Of a stretch of 35,871 nucleotides of DNA, positions 1 to 7,982 are shown piece by piece. The translations under genes and the position numbers were made by a program. The notes under the pieces are model-generated. The model did not search any database. It saw only the letters and a program-made list of their open reading frames with translations, and was not told the DNA's origin. Every line of letters begins with the position of its first letter. The first letter of the stretch is position 1. The stretch is taken from assembly GCA_030950975.1 (NCBI GenBank), contig JAUZQL010000054.1, forward strand, positions 1 to 35,871, given 5' to 3'. Origin of the DNA: Mariprofundaceae bacterium (GTDB lineage: Bacteria; Pseudomonadota; Zetaproteobacteria; Mariprofundales; Mariprofundaceae).

Positions 1-1209
1 ATTAAAGGGGGGAAGTGCTGAAATGGAAATACAGGCCACCAAAAAGAAGACCGATGTCCAAGGCATGCGATGAATCAAACCGCCCATGGCTTCCATATTT
101 CTCGAGCCAGTACTGTGTAAGACCGCACCTGCCCCGAGAAAGAGCAAACCCTTAAACAAGGCGTGATTGATGGTGTGATACAATGCCGCAATCAAACCCA
201 ATGCGGCAAGCGTCGGATGGTCAAAGTGTGCCAAGAGCATCGCTAAACCCAAACCGATAAGAATAATGCCAATGTTTTCAATCGAATGGTAAGCTAATAA
301 ACGTTTGAGATCATGTTGTTGCAAAGCCATCAATACACCCGATACCGCCGAACTTGAACCTGCCGCCAAGACGAGTGCGCCCCACCACCATTGAAAATCA
401 CCACTGCCCATCAAGTCCCAAGTGATTCGAATGAAACCAAAGATAGCAACTTTCAACATAATCCCACTCATCAAGGCAGATATATTGGAGGGTGCAACAG
501 GATGCGCATCGGGCAACCAGCCATGCATTGGTACCACACCTGCTTTGGTAGCAAAACCAAATCCAGCCAACAAGAATGCCACAGAAGCCCAAAGCGGTGA
601 GATTGTCGCCTCACGCATCGCTGAAAATTCAAACGAACCCGATGATGCATACAAAGTCGCAAAACTTCCCATAATCAATAAGCCAGCCATGTGCGCCATC
701 AATAAATAAATGAAGCCTGCTTTACGATTTTCAACATGTTGATGTTCATGAGTAACCAGAAAATAGGAAGATACACTCATCAATTCCCAAAATACCATGA
801 AGGTAAAGGCATCATCCGATATCACCACACCCATCATGCCCAAGACAAATAGGGAAAGAAAAATAGCCATTGGTGTTAAACGTTTTTCATGCCTTAAATA
901 GCCTTGTGAATAAATGGCAACAGGTAAAACCAACGCACCAATCACCAACAAAAAGAACGCACCCAAGACATCCAAACGAAGATGCATGGGCAACCACGGC
1001 AGACCCAACGGCAAAACAATGCTTCCACCATGATCTATCAAGCCTGCAAAACCAGCGATACAGGCAAACAAGCCAGCCAGTGCCAGCAAAAAGCATAACA
1101 AAGCACGTTGAACATGCCGTTGATGTTGTAAAAAAGGTGTGACAATGGCTAAAATAAGGAGTGATGCACATGCCAGCAGTGCCATGTTTAAGGATAGGAT
1201 GGCACTCAT
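1..1209 (-). CDS. hyfB: HyfB-type proton-conducting antiporter subunit (3' truncated by window edge)
   Basis: Membrane subunit of the NuoL/M/N-Mrp antiporter superfamily, closest in pattern to HyfB/HycC of hydrogenase-4 and formate hydrogenlyase, which move protons across the inner membrane. 403 codons are present; the C-terminal part lies beyond base 1. The reading frame is almost entirely hydrophobic helices. Key residues seen: the Glu of FWELMS (E142), Lys in GFATKAG (K222), the HGWLPDAHPVAPSN loop (about 229-242), a Lys after SALMSGIM (K253) and a DLKRLLAYHSIENIG stretch. The visible end is an SALPPFN motif usual in this family. The ATG (1209-1207) overlaps the regulator's TGA by 4 bases, so the two are translationally coupled. 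No hydrogenase subunits are in view, so the complex could be a Hyf hydrogenase or a hydrogenase-free relative; HyfB-like is firm, the complex is not. Confidence 0.85.
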   Translation of the reverse strand, partial: MSAILSLNMALLACASLLILAIVTPFLQHQRHVQRALLCFLLALAGLFACIAGFAGLIDHGGSIVLPLGLPWLPMHLRLDVLGAFFLLVIGALVLPVAIYSQGYLRHEKRLTPMAIFLSLFVLGMMGVVISDDAFTFMVFWELMSVSSYFLVTHEHQHVENRKAGFIYLLMAHMAGLLIMGSFATLYASSGSFEFSAMREATISPLWASVAFLLAGFGFATKAGVVPMHGWLPDAHPVAPSNISALMSGIMLKVAIFGFIRITWDLMGSGDFQWWWGALVLAAGSSSAVSGVLMALQQHDLKRLLAYHSIENIGIILIGLGLAMLLAHFDHPTLAALGLIAALYHTINHALFKGLLFLGAGAVLHSTGSRNMEAMGGLIHRMPWTSVFFLVACISISALPPFN

Positions 1210-1748
1210 CGGGAACGTACCATCAGCAATTCACAGGGCATGCCCGAAACATTGCGCCAGTTGTGTTGTTTGCGCGCATCGTAATACAAGGATTGCATTT
1301 CCGTCAGATGATAGTCACGGTCATCGTATTCCAATAGAACCTCCCCACTTCGCACCCAAACAAAAGCATGGGGGCTGTTAATCCCATATTGGGATTCTTC
1401 AAAACTTCCATCAGCATCGAGTTGCACCAGCATGGGCTCAAAACCAATCGGGCGATGCAAAGATGTGAGGGGAATAAATTGTCCACCTTGATTGAGCGGA
1501 ACCATCGGACGATCATTCAAATCAAAAATCTCGATGTCTTTTTGATCGCCTGTTTCAAGAAAAAATGCAGCTACTGCAATACCCAAACCATCGGCAAGTT
1601 TTTCTAAGGTCGCCACTGAGGGGGAACTTTGCCCTGATTCCAATTGGGATAAGGATGCTGCACTGATGCCCGATTGTTCGGCCAAGGCGCGTTGAGATAA
1701 GCCATGTTGTTGGCGCAATGTTTTAATTTTTTTGCTGATAGGTTGCAT
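1206..1748 (-). CDS. XRE-family transcriptional regulator with C-terminal cupin sensor domain
   Basis: 180-residue DNA-binding regulator. Residues about 7-61 form a Cro/cI-type helix-turn-helix (GLSQRALAEQSGISAASLSQLESG). Residues about 108-176 form a small cupin barrel (HAFVWVRSGEVLLEY and a later HNW), a layout shared with PuuR- and SutR-like regulators, in which the cupin binds a small effector or metal. It is the first gene of a unit with the HyfB-like pump and overlaps it by 4 bases, so it probably controls that unit. Two A/T-rich palindromes lie just upstream and suggest autoregulation. No clear Shine-Dalgarno precedes the ATG at 1748. The effector cannot be read from sequence. Confidence 0.88.
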   Translation of the reverse strand: MQPISKKIKTLRQQHGLSQRALAEQSGISAASLSQLESGQSSPSVATLEKLADGLGIAVAAFFLETGDQKDIEIFDLNDRPMVPLNQGGQFIPLTSLHRPIGFEPMLVQLDADGSFEESQYGINSPHAFVWVRSGEVLLEYDDRDYHLTEMQSLYYDARKQHNWRNVSGMPCELLMVRSR

Positions 1749-1755
1749 AGAAGCG

Positions 1756-1772
1756 CATTATTCATAATAATG
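1756..1772. promoter_or_regulatory. 17-base palindrome, candidate XRE operator 1
   Basis: CATTATT and its exact reverse complement AATAATG flank a 3-base centre, starting 8 bases before the XRE-cupin start codon. It lies where the 5' end of the transcript or ribosome-binding region would be. Proximity to an HTH gene and perfect dyad symmetry suggest an autoregulatory operator; this is inference. Confidence 0.5.
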
Positions 1773-1780
1773 TTCATCTG

Positions 1781-1793
1781 TAAATATTATTTA
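1781..1793. promoter_or_regulatory. 13-base palindrome, candidate XRE operator 2
   Basis: TAAATA-T-TATTTA is a perfect dyad whose centre is about 23 bases (roughly two helical turns) from the centre of the 1756-1772 palindrome. It abuts the likely -10 element of the XRE promoter, so binding here would block transcription. Confidence 0.45.
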
Positions 1794-1820
1794 ACATATT
1801 CGCTGTGCCCTTATCTTCAA
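1793..1820 (-). promoter_or_regulatory. Candidate sigma-70 promoter for the XRE-hyfB unit
   Basis: On the minus strand TTGAAG (1820-1815) and TATGTT (1798-1793) are separated by 16 bases. The -10 is only a 4/6 match. Its support is the position directly in front of the gene and next to the two palindromes. Confidence 0.4.
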
Positions 1821-1856
1821 GTATTTTTGTCGAGGGTCTTTTGTTTCAAACATGAG

Positions 1857-1940
1857 ATGCTCGATAAAAGATTTTGGGGAGAACAACGCATTCATGTAAA
1901 TGATGATGCATTGGCAAGCTATTTGCTTTATCATGGTTAA
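1857..1940 (+). other. 27-codon open frame in the XRE/mutS intergenic region, possible gene remnant
   Basis: From an ATG at 1857 the frame encodes a 27-residue peptide beginning MLDKRFWGEQ and ending YLLYHG. The composition looks protein-like, but there is no Shine-Dalgarno and the region is too short to assign. It may be the tail of a lost gene or chance. The rest of 1749-2077 holds the palindromes and the 12-base direct repeat; nothing else is recognised. Confidence 0.15.
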
Positions 1941-1989
1941 CGATTGAAATAACGTGCAGAGACATCTGCCATCGTTTATCAGTTCGGTG

Positions 1990-2026
1990 AGTGCGCCTCC
2001 CCTCCTTCCCCTTTAGTGCGCCTCCC
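1990..2026. repeat. 12-base direct repeat upstream of mutS
   Basis: AGTGCGCCTCCC occurs at 1990-2001 and again at 2015-2026, 25 bases apart, separated by a pyrimidine tract (CTCCTTCCCCTTT). It sits about 50-90 bases before the mutS start. The period of 25 does not match whole helical turns. Function unknown. Confidence 0.55.
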
Positions 2027-2077
2027 GAGCTGGTATTTTTTTATCTCCATTCAGTCTAAAAATGTTAATCTTCGCAC

Positions 2078-4693
2078 ATGACAACCGAACCACCTGAATC
2101 TACAAAAGCAAGTAAGCAAACACCCATGATGCAGCAATACCTCGCCATTAAATCGGATTATAGCGATTGTTTGCTGTTTTATCGTATGGGTGATTTTTAT
2201 GAGATGTTTTTTGATGATGCCATTGATGCGTCAAAAATTCTTGATATCACCTTAACCAAGCGAGGAAAAGCTGACGGCGCTGATATTCCCATGGCGGGAG
2301 TACCTTGGCATCAAGCGGACAATTATTTAGCCAAATTGGTGGCAGCAGGTAAACGTGTGGCGATTTGTGACCAAATGGAAGCGCCAACGGCAGGGAAAGG
2401 ACCTGTACGTCGTGAAGTAGTGCGTGTGGTAACACCCGGTACAATTACTGAATCATCCTTATTGGAGCAGGAAACAAGCGCACCCTTATTGGCGATTGCG
2501 CAACAAGGTGAGGCTTGGGGCTTGGCATCATTGGATATGGCTTCAGGGGCTTGGCGTTTGCAAGAAGGTGTCGGCGAGCAAGTTTTAGATGAACGCTTGG
2601 CAGTCTTAAAGCCTGCTGAAGTCTTGCTGCCTTCCAAAGCGACACTGGCAAATGATTGGCAAGTCTATCGTTTGGGTGATTGGAGTTTTTCGGCATCGGT
2701 CGCACAAGAACAATTACAACAGCGTTTTGGTATCAAAGATTTCACATCCTTAAATTTAGATGGGCATCCAGATGTCGCTGCGGCAATTGGTGCGGTGTTG
2801 GTCTATTTAGAACAAACACAAAAATGTGATGTTGGACATTTACAATTACCAGTCTTTAAAGAACAAGCTATGGGCATGCAAATTGATGTTCGCTCACGTC
2901 GCAATCTTGAAGTGTATGCGGCACTCAATGGTGATCGAAAATCAGGCATGATGCATATCCTTGATCAAAGTTGTACGCCCATGGGTGCACGTTTGTTACG
3001 CGAATGGATTGATCATCCGCTATTGGATGTCGCCATGATTGAAGCACGACAAGATGCGGTTCAACAGCTCCTTGAATGTCGGGATACAAACGATGATTTA
3101 AGACAATCATTGGCAACTATTCGAGATATGGAACGGATGCTAACACGCATTGTTTTGCATCGTGCTGCACCCAGAGATTTGCGTGGTCTGACTGATTCCT
3201 TGTTGATGTTACCCGATGTTCAACAGATTTTAGAAGGATGTACAGGCTTGTTAGCGGAGGTAAAACCCGCTTTATTGGGTCTGGAAGCTTTGGCGCAGAC
3301 ATTGAACCAAGCATTAGAAAGCACCATGCCTGCCGTATTTCATGCAGGTGGCGTGATTCAATGCGGTTTTGATGCAGAATTGGATCGTTTGCGGGCTTTG
3401 GCAGACGATGCCGATGATTGGTTGCGAGCTTATGAAGAAAAAGAGCGTGAACGCACAGGCTTGCAAAACCTTCGAGTGAAATACAACAAAGTGTTTGGTT
3501 ATTTTATTGAAATATCCAAAGCACAATCAGCGGATGCACCACACGATTATGTACGCAAACAAACCCTAGTGAATGCGGAACGCTTTATCACCGATGAATT
3601 ACACAGTTTTGAAACAGAAATTCTAGGGGCAAAAGATGCAGCGATGACCCGTGAATCAGAATTATTGGAACAATTGCATCACATGATTAGCCAAGCAGCA
3701 AGCAGTATTCAACAAGCCGCCGCCGCCGTGGCATCTATTGATGTATTGGCATGTTTTGCATACTTGGCAGCAAGCCATGATTACCATCGACCAGAAGTGC
3801 ATCATGGTCGGGTATTAAGTATTGAATCAGGGCGACATGCGGTAGTCGAACAATGTCTCAAGGACGATAGTTTTGTTGCCAATGATACCCATATGGATGC
3901 TAAATCACGTCGGTTTATGTTGCTTACAGGGCCGAATATGGGCGGTAAATCTACCTATATGCGGCAAGTAGCATGGGTTGTTTGGCTGGCACATACAGGT
4001 TGTTTTGTACCTGCCGATTCGGCTCGTATTCCGCTCACAAGTCGTTTATTTACGCGTGTGGGTGCTGGCGATGAATTGGCAAGTGGACGTTCCACATTTA
4101 TGGTAGAAATGATGGAAACCGCAGCGATTTTGAATCAATTAGAACCACGTTCTTTGGTGATTGTCGATGAAATTGGGCGTGGTACAAGCACTTGGGATGG
4201 TTTGGCGATTGCTTGGGCAGTTGCAGAACAATTGATTGATGCTGATGATGTTTTTACCTTATTTGCGACCCATTACCATGAATTAACAGAATTACCTGAA
4301 CATCATCAAGAAGCTTTCAATGCCTCCGTGACGGTGCGTGAATGGAATGGGCAAGTCATTTTCATGCACAAAGTTATCGAAGATGCAGCGGATCAATCGT
4401 ATGGTATTGCAGTAGCACAATTGGCAGGTTTACCGCCTCAAGTGGTCAAACGTGCCCGTGAACATTTGCATCGTTTGGAACATGGCGCACCTTTGGTCAA
4501 CGAACAAGATGTCGCTCAGTTGGGTTTGTTTGCCGAAGCTGAAAAACGCAAGCAAGCCAAGCATTTGAAACATTTACAAGATTTAGAATCTCGTTTGCAA
4601 GCCGTGGATGTGAATCAAATGCGACCTATTGAAGCCTTATTATATGTGGAAGAACTCAAAGCAACACTGGAGTCTGATGATGGCGAAAAATAA
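2078..4693 (+). CDS. mutS: DNA mismatch repair protein MutS
   Basis: Recognises base mismatches and small loops and recruits MutL with ATP. 871 residues, the normal length for MutS1. The N-terminal mismatch-binding domain has the Phe-X-Glu wedge in MGDFYEMF (F40, E42). The connector, core/lever and clamp follow, and the C-terminal ABC ATPase has Walker A GPNMGGKST (618-626) and Walker B LVIVDEIGRGTSTWDG (D697, E698), then an ATHYHELTEL segment. The ATG at 2078 lacks a strong ribosome-binding site; the next Met pair is at residues 17-18, just before the conserved MMQQYLAIK start, and cannot be excluded. It is first in a + strand unit and overlaps glnD by 17 bases. mutL is not in the window. 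Confidence 0.97.
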   Translation: MTTEPPESTKASKQTPMMQQYLAIKSDYSDCLLFYRMGDFYEMFFDDAIDASKILDITLTKRGKADGADIPMAGVPWHQADNYLAKLVAAGKRVAICDQMEAPTAGKGPVRREVVRVVTPGTITESSLLEQETSAPLLAIAQQGEAWGLASLDMASGAWRLQEGVGEQVLDERLAVLKPAEVLLPSKATLANDWQVYRLGDWSFSASVAQEQLQQRFGIKDFTSLNLDGHPDVAAAIGAVLVYLEQTQKCDVGHLQLPVFKEQAMGMQIDVRSRRNLEVYAALNGDRKSGMMHILDQSCTPMGARLLREWIDHPLLDVAMIEARQDAVQQLLECRDTNDDLRQSLATIRDMERMLTRIVLHRAAPRDLRGLTDSLLMLPDVQQILEGCTGLLAEVKPALLGLEALAQTLNQALESTMPAVFHAGGVIQCGFDAELDRLRALADDADDWLRAYEEKERERTGLQNLRVKYNKVFGYFIEISKAQSADAPHDYVRKQTLVNAERFITDELHSFETEILGAKDAAMTRESELLEQLHHMISQAASSIQQAAAAVASIDVLACFAYLAASHDYHRPEVHHGRVLSIESGRHAVVEQCLKDDSFVANDTHMDAKSRRFMLLTGPNMGGKSTYMRQVAWVVWLAHTGCFVPADSARIPLTSRLFTRVGAGDELASGRSTFMVEMMETAAILNQLEPRSLVIVDEIGRGTSTWDGLAIAWAVAEQLIDADDVFTLFATHYHELTELPEHHQEAFNASVTVREWNGQVIFMHKVIEDAADQSYGIAVAQLAGLPPQVVKRAREHLHRLEHGAPLVNEQDVAQLGLFAEAEKRKQAKHLKHLQDLESRLQAVDVNQMRPIEALLYVEELKATLESDDGEK

Positions 4694-7265
4694 GAAAAAT
4701 ATAGCTGTCATGCAGCCAATATATGACATCATTAGCGAACAATTGGAGCAGGGTGCATCGGGCGAAGTCTTGATGAAAAGTATGTGTCAGCAAGTGGATG
4801 TTTTTCTCATTCAACTTTGGCAAGAAAAAGCACCGTATGCAGCCAAGTGTGTTGATTTGGTGGCGGTGGGTGGTTATGGACGTGGAGAACTCGCACCTCA
4901 ATCCGATTGGGATTTGTGGTTTTTAACCGATGATCATCTGGATGAAGCATGTCAAAAGGATATTGAAGTGTTTTTGTATGCCTTATGGGATGTGGGTGCA
5001 AAAATTGGTTATGCCGTGCGAACCAACGCACAAACATTGGAGCATATCAAAGAAGATTGGACCTCTGCAACAGCAGCTTTGGAAACTCGTCTATTGTTTG
5101 GAAAGGGTCATCTGTTTGAGCGTATGCATGAAAAAACCACCAAGTTCTTTAAGAAAAAACGCAAAGCCTTTGTGGAAGCCAAGTTAAATGAATTTGAAAG
5201 TCGCCACAAAAATACAGGTGGCACAGCGTTTTTGATGGAACCTGACATCAAGGAATGCAAAGGTGGTTTGCGTGATGTGCAAAGTATTTTTTGGATGGCA
5301 AAAGCTTGGTATGGCAGTCAATGTTGTGACGATTTAGTCCATCAAGGCGCATTATCTTTGCGTGAATATGAACATTTATCGACAGCCCAAGATTTTTTAT
5401 GGCGGTGTCGTGCTGCGTTACATTTAGAAGTTCAACGCCCCAATAACCGTTTGGGTTATGAGCAACAAGCTATTTTAGCCGAACAACTGGGTTATGAAGA
5501 TCATGATGATCATTTTGCAGTCGAATGGTTTATGAAGGATTATTTTCGACATGCAGGACGTATTGCTCGGGTATCGCGTTTGCTGGTCATGTATTTTCAA
5601 GAATGTTTACATCCCCAATTATTTGCCTTTGAACGTAATATTGAAGATGGATTTACCTTAGAAGGGCAGCTTGTTGGTGTACAACATGCCCGTGTTTTTC
5701 AAGATGATCCTTTACGATTATTGAGGATTTTTCATGTAGCACAACAAGATAAACGTCTTTTATCCAGTGTTGCATTGCGTCAAATTCGAGCCGATGTCTT
5801 GTTGATTGATGATGATTTTCGTACGAATCCTGAAGCGCATCGTATATTTTTACGTATTTTGCGTGATCGGAGAAATGTCGCTCATGCTTTGCAAGCCATG
5901 CATAATACAGGTGTATTGGGGCGATTCATTGTCGCGTTTCGTGATATTGTCGGTTTAGGGCAATTCAATCGTTATCATGCGTATACAGTCGATGAACATA
6001 CTTTACGGGCAGTCGGCGAAGCGCGTAATTTTTATCATGATGAACATACCACCCGCTTACCTTTAGCCAAGCAAGTGTGGCATAAAATAAGCCGCCCTGA
6101 ACTGCTGTATTTGGCATTGATTTTTCATGATATTGCCAAAGGCATGAAAGGGGATCATTCCATCAATGGTGAGGGGCTGGCACGTGATTTCTGCCAAAGT
6201 ATTGATTTGTCGACAGATGCCAGTGAATTGGTCGCATGGTTGGTGCTGAAGCATTTAAGCATGGCTGTGACATCGCAGCGTTTTGATTTATCCGATCCAG
6301 AAGTGATTAAAGATTTTGCAAACCAAGTCGGTGATTTAGAACGCCTGAATTATTTATTCTTATTAACAGTCGCAGATATTTCAGCCGTGGGACCGAATGT
6401 TTGGAATGATTGGAAAGGCAGCTTATTGAGTGAATTGTATCGAAGTACGGTGCGTTGTTTGATGCAAGGTGGTGAAAAAAACGAGGTGTTACAACAAGAT
6501 CGAAAAGAACGCTTGGATACACGCATTTCAAGTGCTTTACGGAATGATCGAGGTGAAACTTTACGTCAGTTAAGTGATGCTTTATATCGTTTGCCTTGGC
6601 GTTGTGTGATGCACTTTCCACCTCGGCAGTTGAATCCGTTGGCAAAGTTATTGGTTGAAGGAAACGAAGGTATACGATTTTATTCGGATAAAGTGGCAGG
6701 TGAAACCTTGGTCATGATATGGGTCAAGGATCAAGAAAATTTATTTGCCAGATTAACCAGTGCGATTGCTATGGGACACATCAATATATTGGCTGCCCAA
6801 GCATTTGATTTGAAGGATGGACGTGTCTTGGATGTATTTCATGTTCAGGATATGGAAGGAAAAATATTAAGCCATGATACTGATTTGGAACGTGTACAAA
6901 GACGTTTGGAAAAAGCATTGAAGCATCCAACTGAACGAACCCCAATAGCGCCGATAAAACAGGATAAAATTACCCTGTTGATGCGCAATGTCCCTTTAAG
7001 GGTTAAGGAGCTGGCTGTAAGCTCGGACCATCAAACAACCATTGAAGTTGCCGCCAGTGAGCAGCCTGCATTATTGTCTCGTTTAGCTTGGGTCATCAGT
7101 GATATGGGCTTTGCTTTGAAAGGTGCAGCCATTAGCACCTTTGGTGAGCAAGTGGTGGATGTGTTTTTTATAGAGGGAGAACAAGGCGGCTGTTTGACGG
7201 ATGATGAAATCAATGGCTTATGTGTGGCATTAAAAGAAGAAGCGAGTTTACCTGAAGATGCATGA
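4677..7265 (+). CDS. glnD: Bifunctional [protein-PII] uridylyltransferase/uridylyl-removing enzyme GlnD
   Basis: Glutamine sensor that adds UMP to PII proteins when nitrogen is short and removes it when glutamine is high. About 862 residues. The nucleotidyltransferase domain has GGYGRGELAPQSDWDL (from about 65, catalytic Asp pair D77/D79). A central HD phosphohydrolase domain has FHDIAKG...GDHS (H484, D485). Two C-terminal ACT domains lie at about 675-750 and 785-855. Start choice: an ATG at 4629 would overlap mutS by 65 bases. The tandem ATGs at 4677 and 4680 follow GGAG (4669-4672); 4680 has the better spacing. It overlaps mutS at the front and the small membrane protein at the back. glnB, its substrate gene, is not nearby. 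Confidence 0.95.
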   Translation: MMAKNKKNIAVMQPIYDIISEQLEQGASGEVLMKSMCQQVDVFLIQLWQEKAPYAAKCVDLVAVGGYGRGELAPQSDWDLWFLTDDHLDEACQKDIEVFLYALWDVGAKIGYAVRTNAQTLEHIKEDWTSATAALETRLLFGKGHLFERMHEKTTKFFKKKRKAFVEAKLNEFESRHKNTGGTAFLMEPDIKECKGGLRDVQSIFWMAKAWYGSQCCDDLVHQGALSLREYEHLSTAQDFLWRCRAALHLEVQRPNNRLGYEQQAILAEQLGYEDHDDHFAVEWFMKDYFRHAGRIARVSRLLVMYFQECLHPQLFAFERNIEDGFTLEGQLVGVQHARVFQDDPLRLLRIFHVAQQDKRLLSSVALRQIRADVLLIDDDFRTNPEAHRIFLRILRDRRNVAHALQAMHNTGVLGRFIVAFRDIVGLGQFNRYHAYTVDEHTLRAVGEARNFYHDEHTTRLPLAKQVWHKISRPELLYLALIFHDIAKGMKGDHSINGEGLARDFCQSIDLSTDASELVAWLVLKHLSMAVTSQRFDLSDPEVIKDFANQVGDLERLNYLFLLTVADISAVGPNVWNDWKGSLLSELYRSTVRCLMQGGEKNEVLQQDRKERLDTRISSALRNDRGETLRQLSDALYRLPWRCVMHFPPRQLNPLAKLLVEGNEGIRFYSDKVAGETLVMIWVKDQENLFARLTSAIAMGHINILAAQAFDLKDGRVLDVFHVQDMEGKILSHDTDLERVQRRLEKALKHPTERTPIAPIKQDKITLLMRNVPLRVKELAVSSDHQTTIEVAASEQPALLSRLAWVISDMGFALKGAAISTFGEQVVDVFFIEGEQGGCLTDDEINGLCVALKEEASLPEDA

Positions 7266-7506
7266 ACTATTGGCATCGCCAGAGCAATGCCTTAGTTTAT
7301 TTGGTTCTGTGGTAATTTTATTGGCTTATTTTCTCATGGTATCTAAACCTGATAAAAAAATATTATCTTTTTATATAAGTATATTAGGCGGTATTTCCTT
7401 GCTTATCATGGCATTTTTATATGCCAATGTTGGATTGATTTTTTTAGAAGTTTCTCGGATTTCCATCAATGCTTGGGGCATTTGGCAAGCTTATCAAAAA
7501 AAGTAA
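7258..7506 (+). CDS. Small CBU_0592-like membrane protein
   Basis: 82-residue hydrophobic protein with about three membrane segments: residues 12-28 (LSLFGSVVILLAYFLMV), 36-54 and 57-72. The pattern of a Leu-Ala-Tyr turn, a Gly-Gly-Ile-Ser motif in the second helix and an FLEVSRISIN segment before the C-terminus resembles the small integral proteins annotated as CBU_0592-like; the family name is a recollection from pattern, not a search. Its biochemical role is not established. It overlaps the end of glnD by 8 bases and is last in the mutS-glnD unit. Confidence 0.7.
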   Translation: MHELLASPEQCLSLFGSVVILLAYFLMVSKPDKKILSFYISILGGISLLIMAFLYANVGLIFLEVSRISINAWGIWQAYQKK

Positions 7507-7537
7507 CACCGAGCTTTTTATGTCAACTTAGATCACA

Positions 7538-7936
7538 TCAATCAATACAGTTGCGTAATTGTGTATCAATCTTGATGATGTGATTTAATAGCCAGCTTTC
7601 AAGAAAATCATGTATTTTTTGTATCAAATCTTTGCTGACACCTTCGCTATCCAGTTGATGACGGTATTTCGTATACGTTTTTAATAGTTTGGTATGAATT
7701 TCTTTATTTTTCGCTCCAACAGGGCATTTATAGCGGCGCATACAAATTTCTTCATAACAAAAGTGACTGCGAGTAAAAATACCGAGTTGATCCATGAGCA
7801 TATTGATATACTCATCATCAGCATTGCCTGTTTGCATGTGTTCTTCTAAATCATCTAAATATTGAAAAAGAATTTTATGTTGCTTATCAATGTTAGGTTC
7901 ACCTGTATTGTACTCATCTTTCCAAATAACTGTCAT
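7538..7936 (-). CDS. Bacteriohemerythrin with one iron ligand replaced
   Basis: Four-helix non-haem di-iron protein, in bacteria used for oxygen binding, storage or sensing. 132 residues from the ATG at 7936, which has AGGAG about 8 bases upstream; an earlier in-frame start at 7969 adds 11 residues but lacks this site and the usual start of the family (TVIWKDEYNTG). Expected ligands present: H20, H58 and E62 (HFCYEE), H81, H119 and D124 (NHIIKID). In the usual HxxxH pair after the third helix turn, the first His is Asn here (N77, in AKNKEIH), so Fe2 would lack one ligand. Three extra Cys (60, 65, 71) cluster nearby. Cytoplasmic: no signal peptide. It follows trpC on the same strand after 46 bases but has no obvious link with tryptophan synthesis. 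Confidence 0.9.
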   Translation of the reverse strand: MTVIWKDEYNTGEPNIDKQHKILFQYLDDLEEHMQTGNADDEYINMLMDQLGIFTRSHFCYEEICMRRYKCPVGAKNKEIHTKLLKTYTKYRHQLDSEGVSKDLIQKIHDFLESWLLNHIIKIDTQLRNCID

Positions 7937-7982
7937 ATGTATTTCTCCTTTATTTTTAATCGTTGTCACAAAGTGCGTAATC

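Noticed and set aside
1704..1940. 78-codon frame across the XRE start and intergenic region
   Set aside because: Overlaps the XRE 5' end antisense and lacks a ribosome-binding site; only its last 27 codons were kept as a low-confidence note.
4629..4676. Long N-terminal extension of GlnD
   Set aside because: It lies wholly inside mutS, has unrelated composition and lacks the ribosome-binding site seen before 4677/4680.
7496..7518. Bidirectional terminator between the small membrane protein and hemerythrin (AAAAAG...CTTTTT)
   Set aside because: Only a 6-pair A/T stem overlapping a stop codon; too weak.
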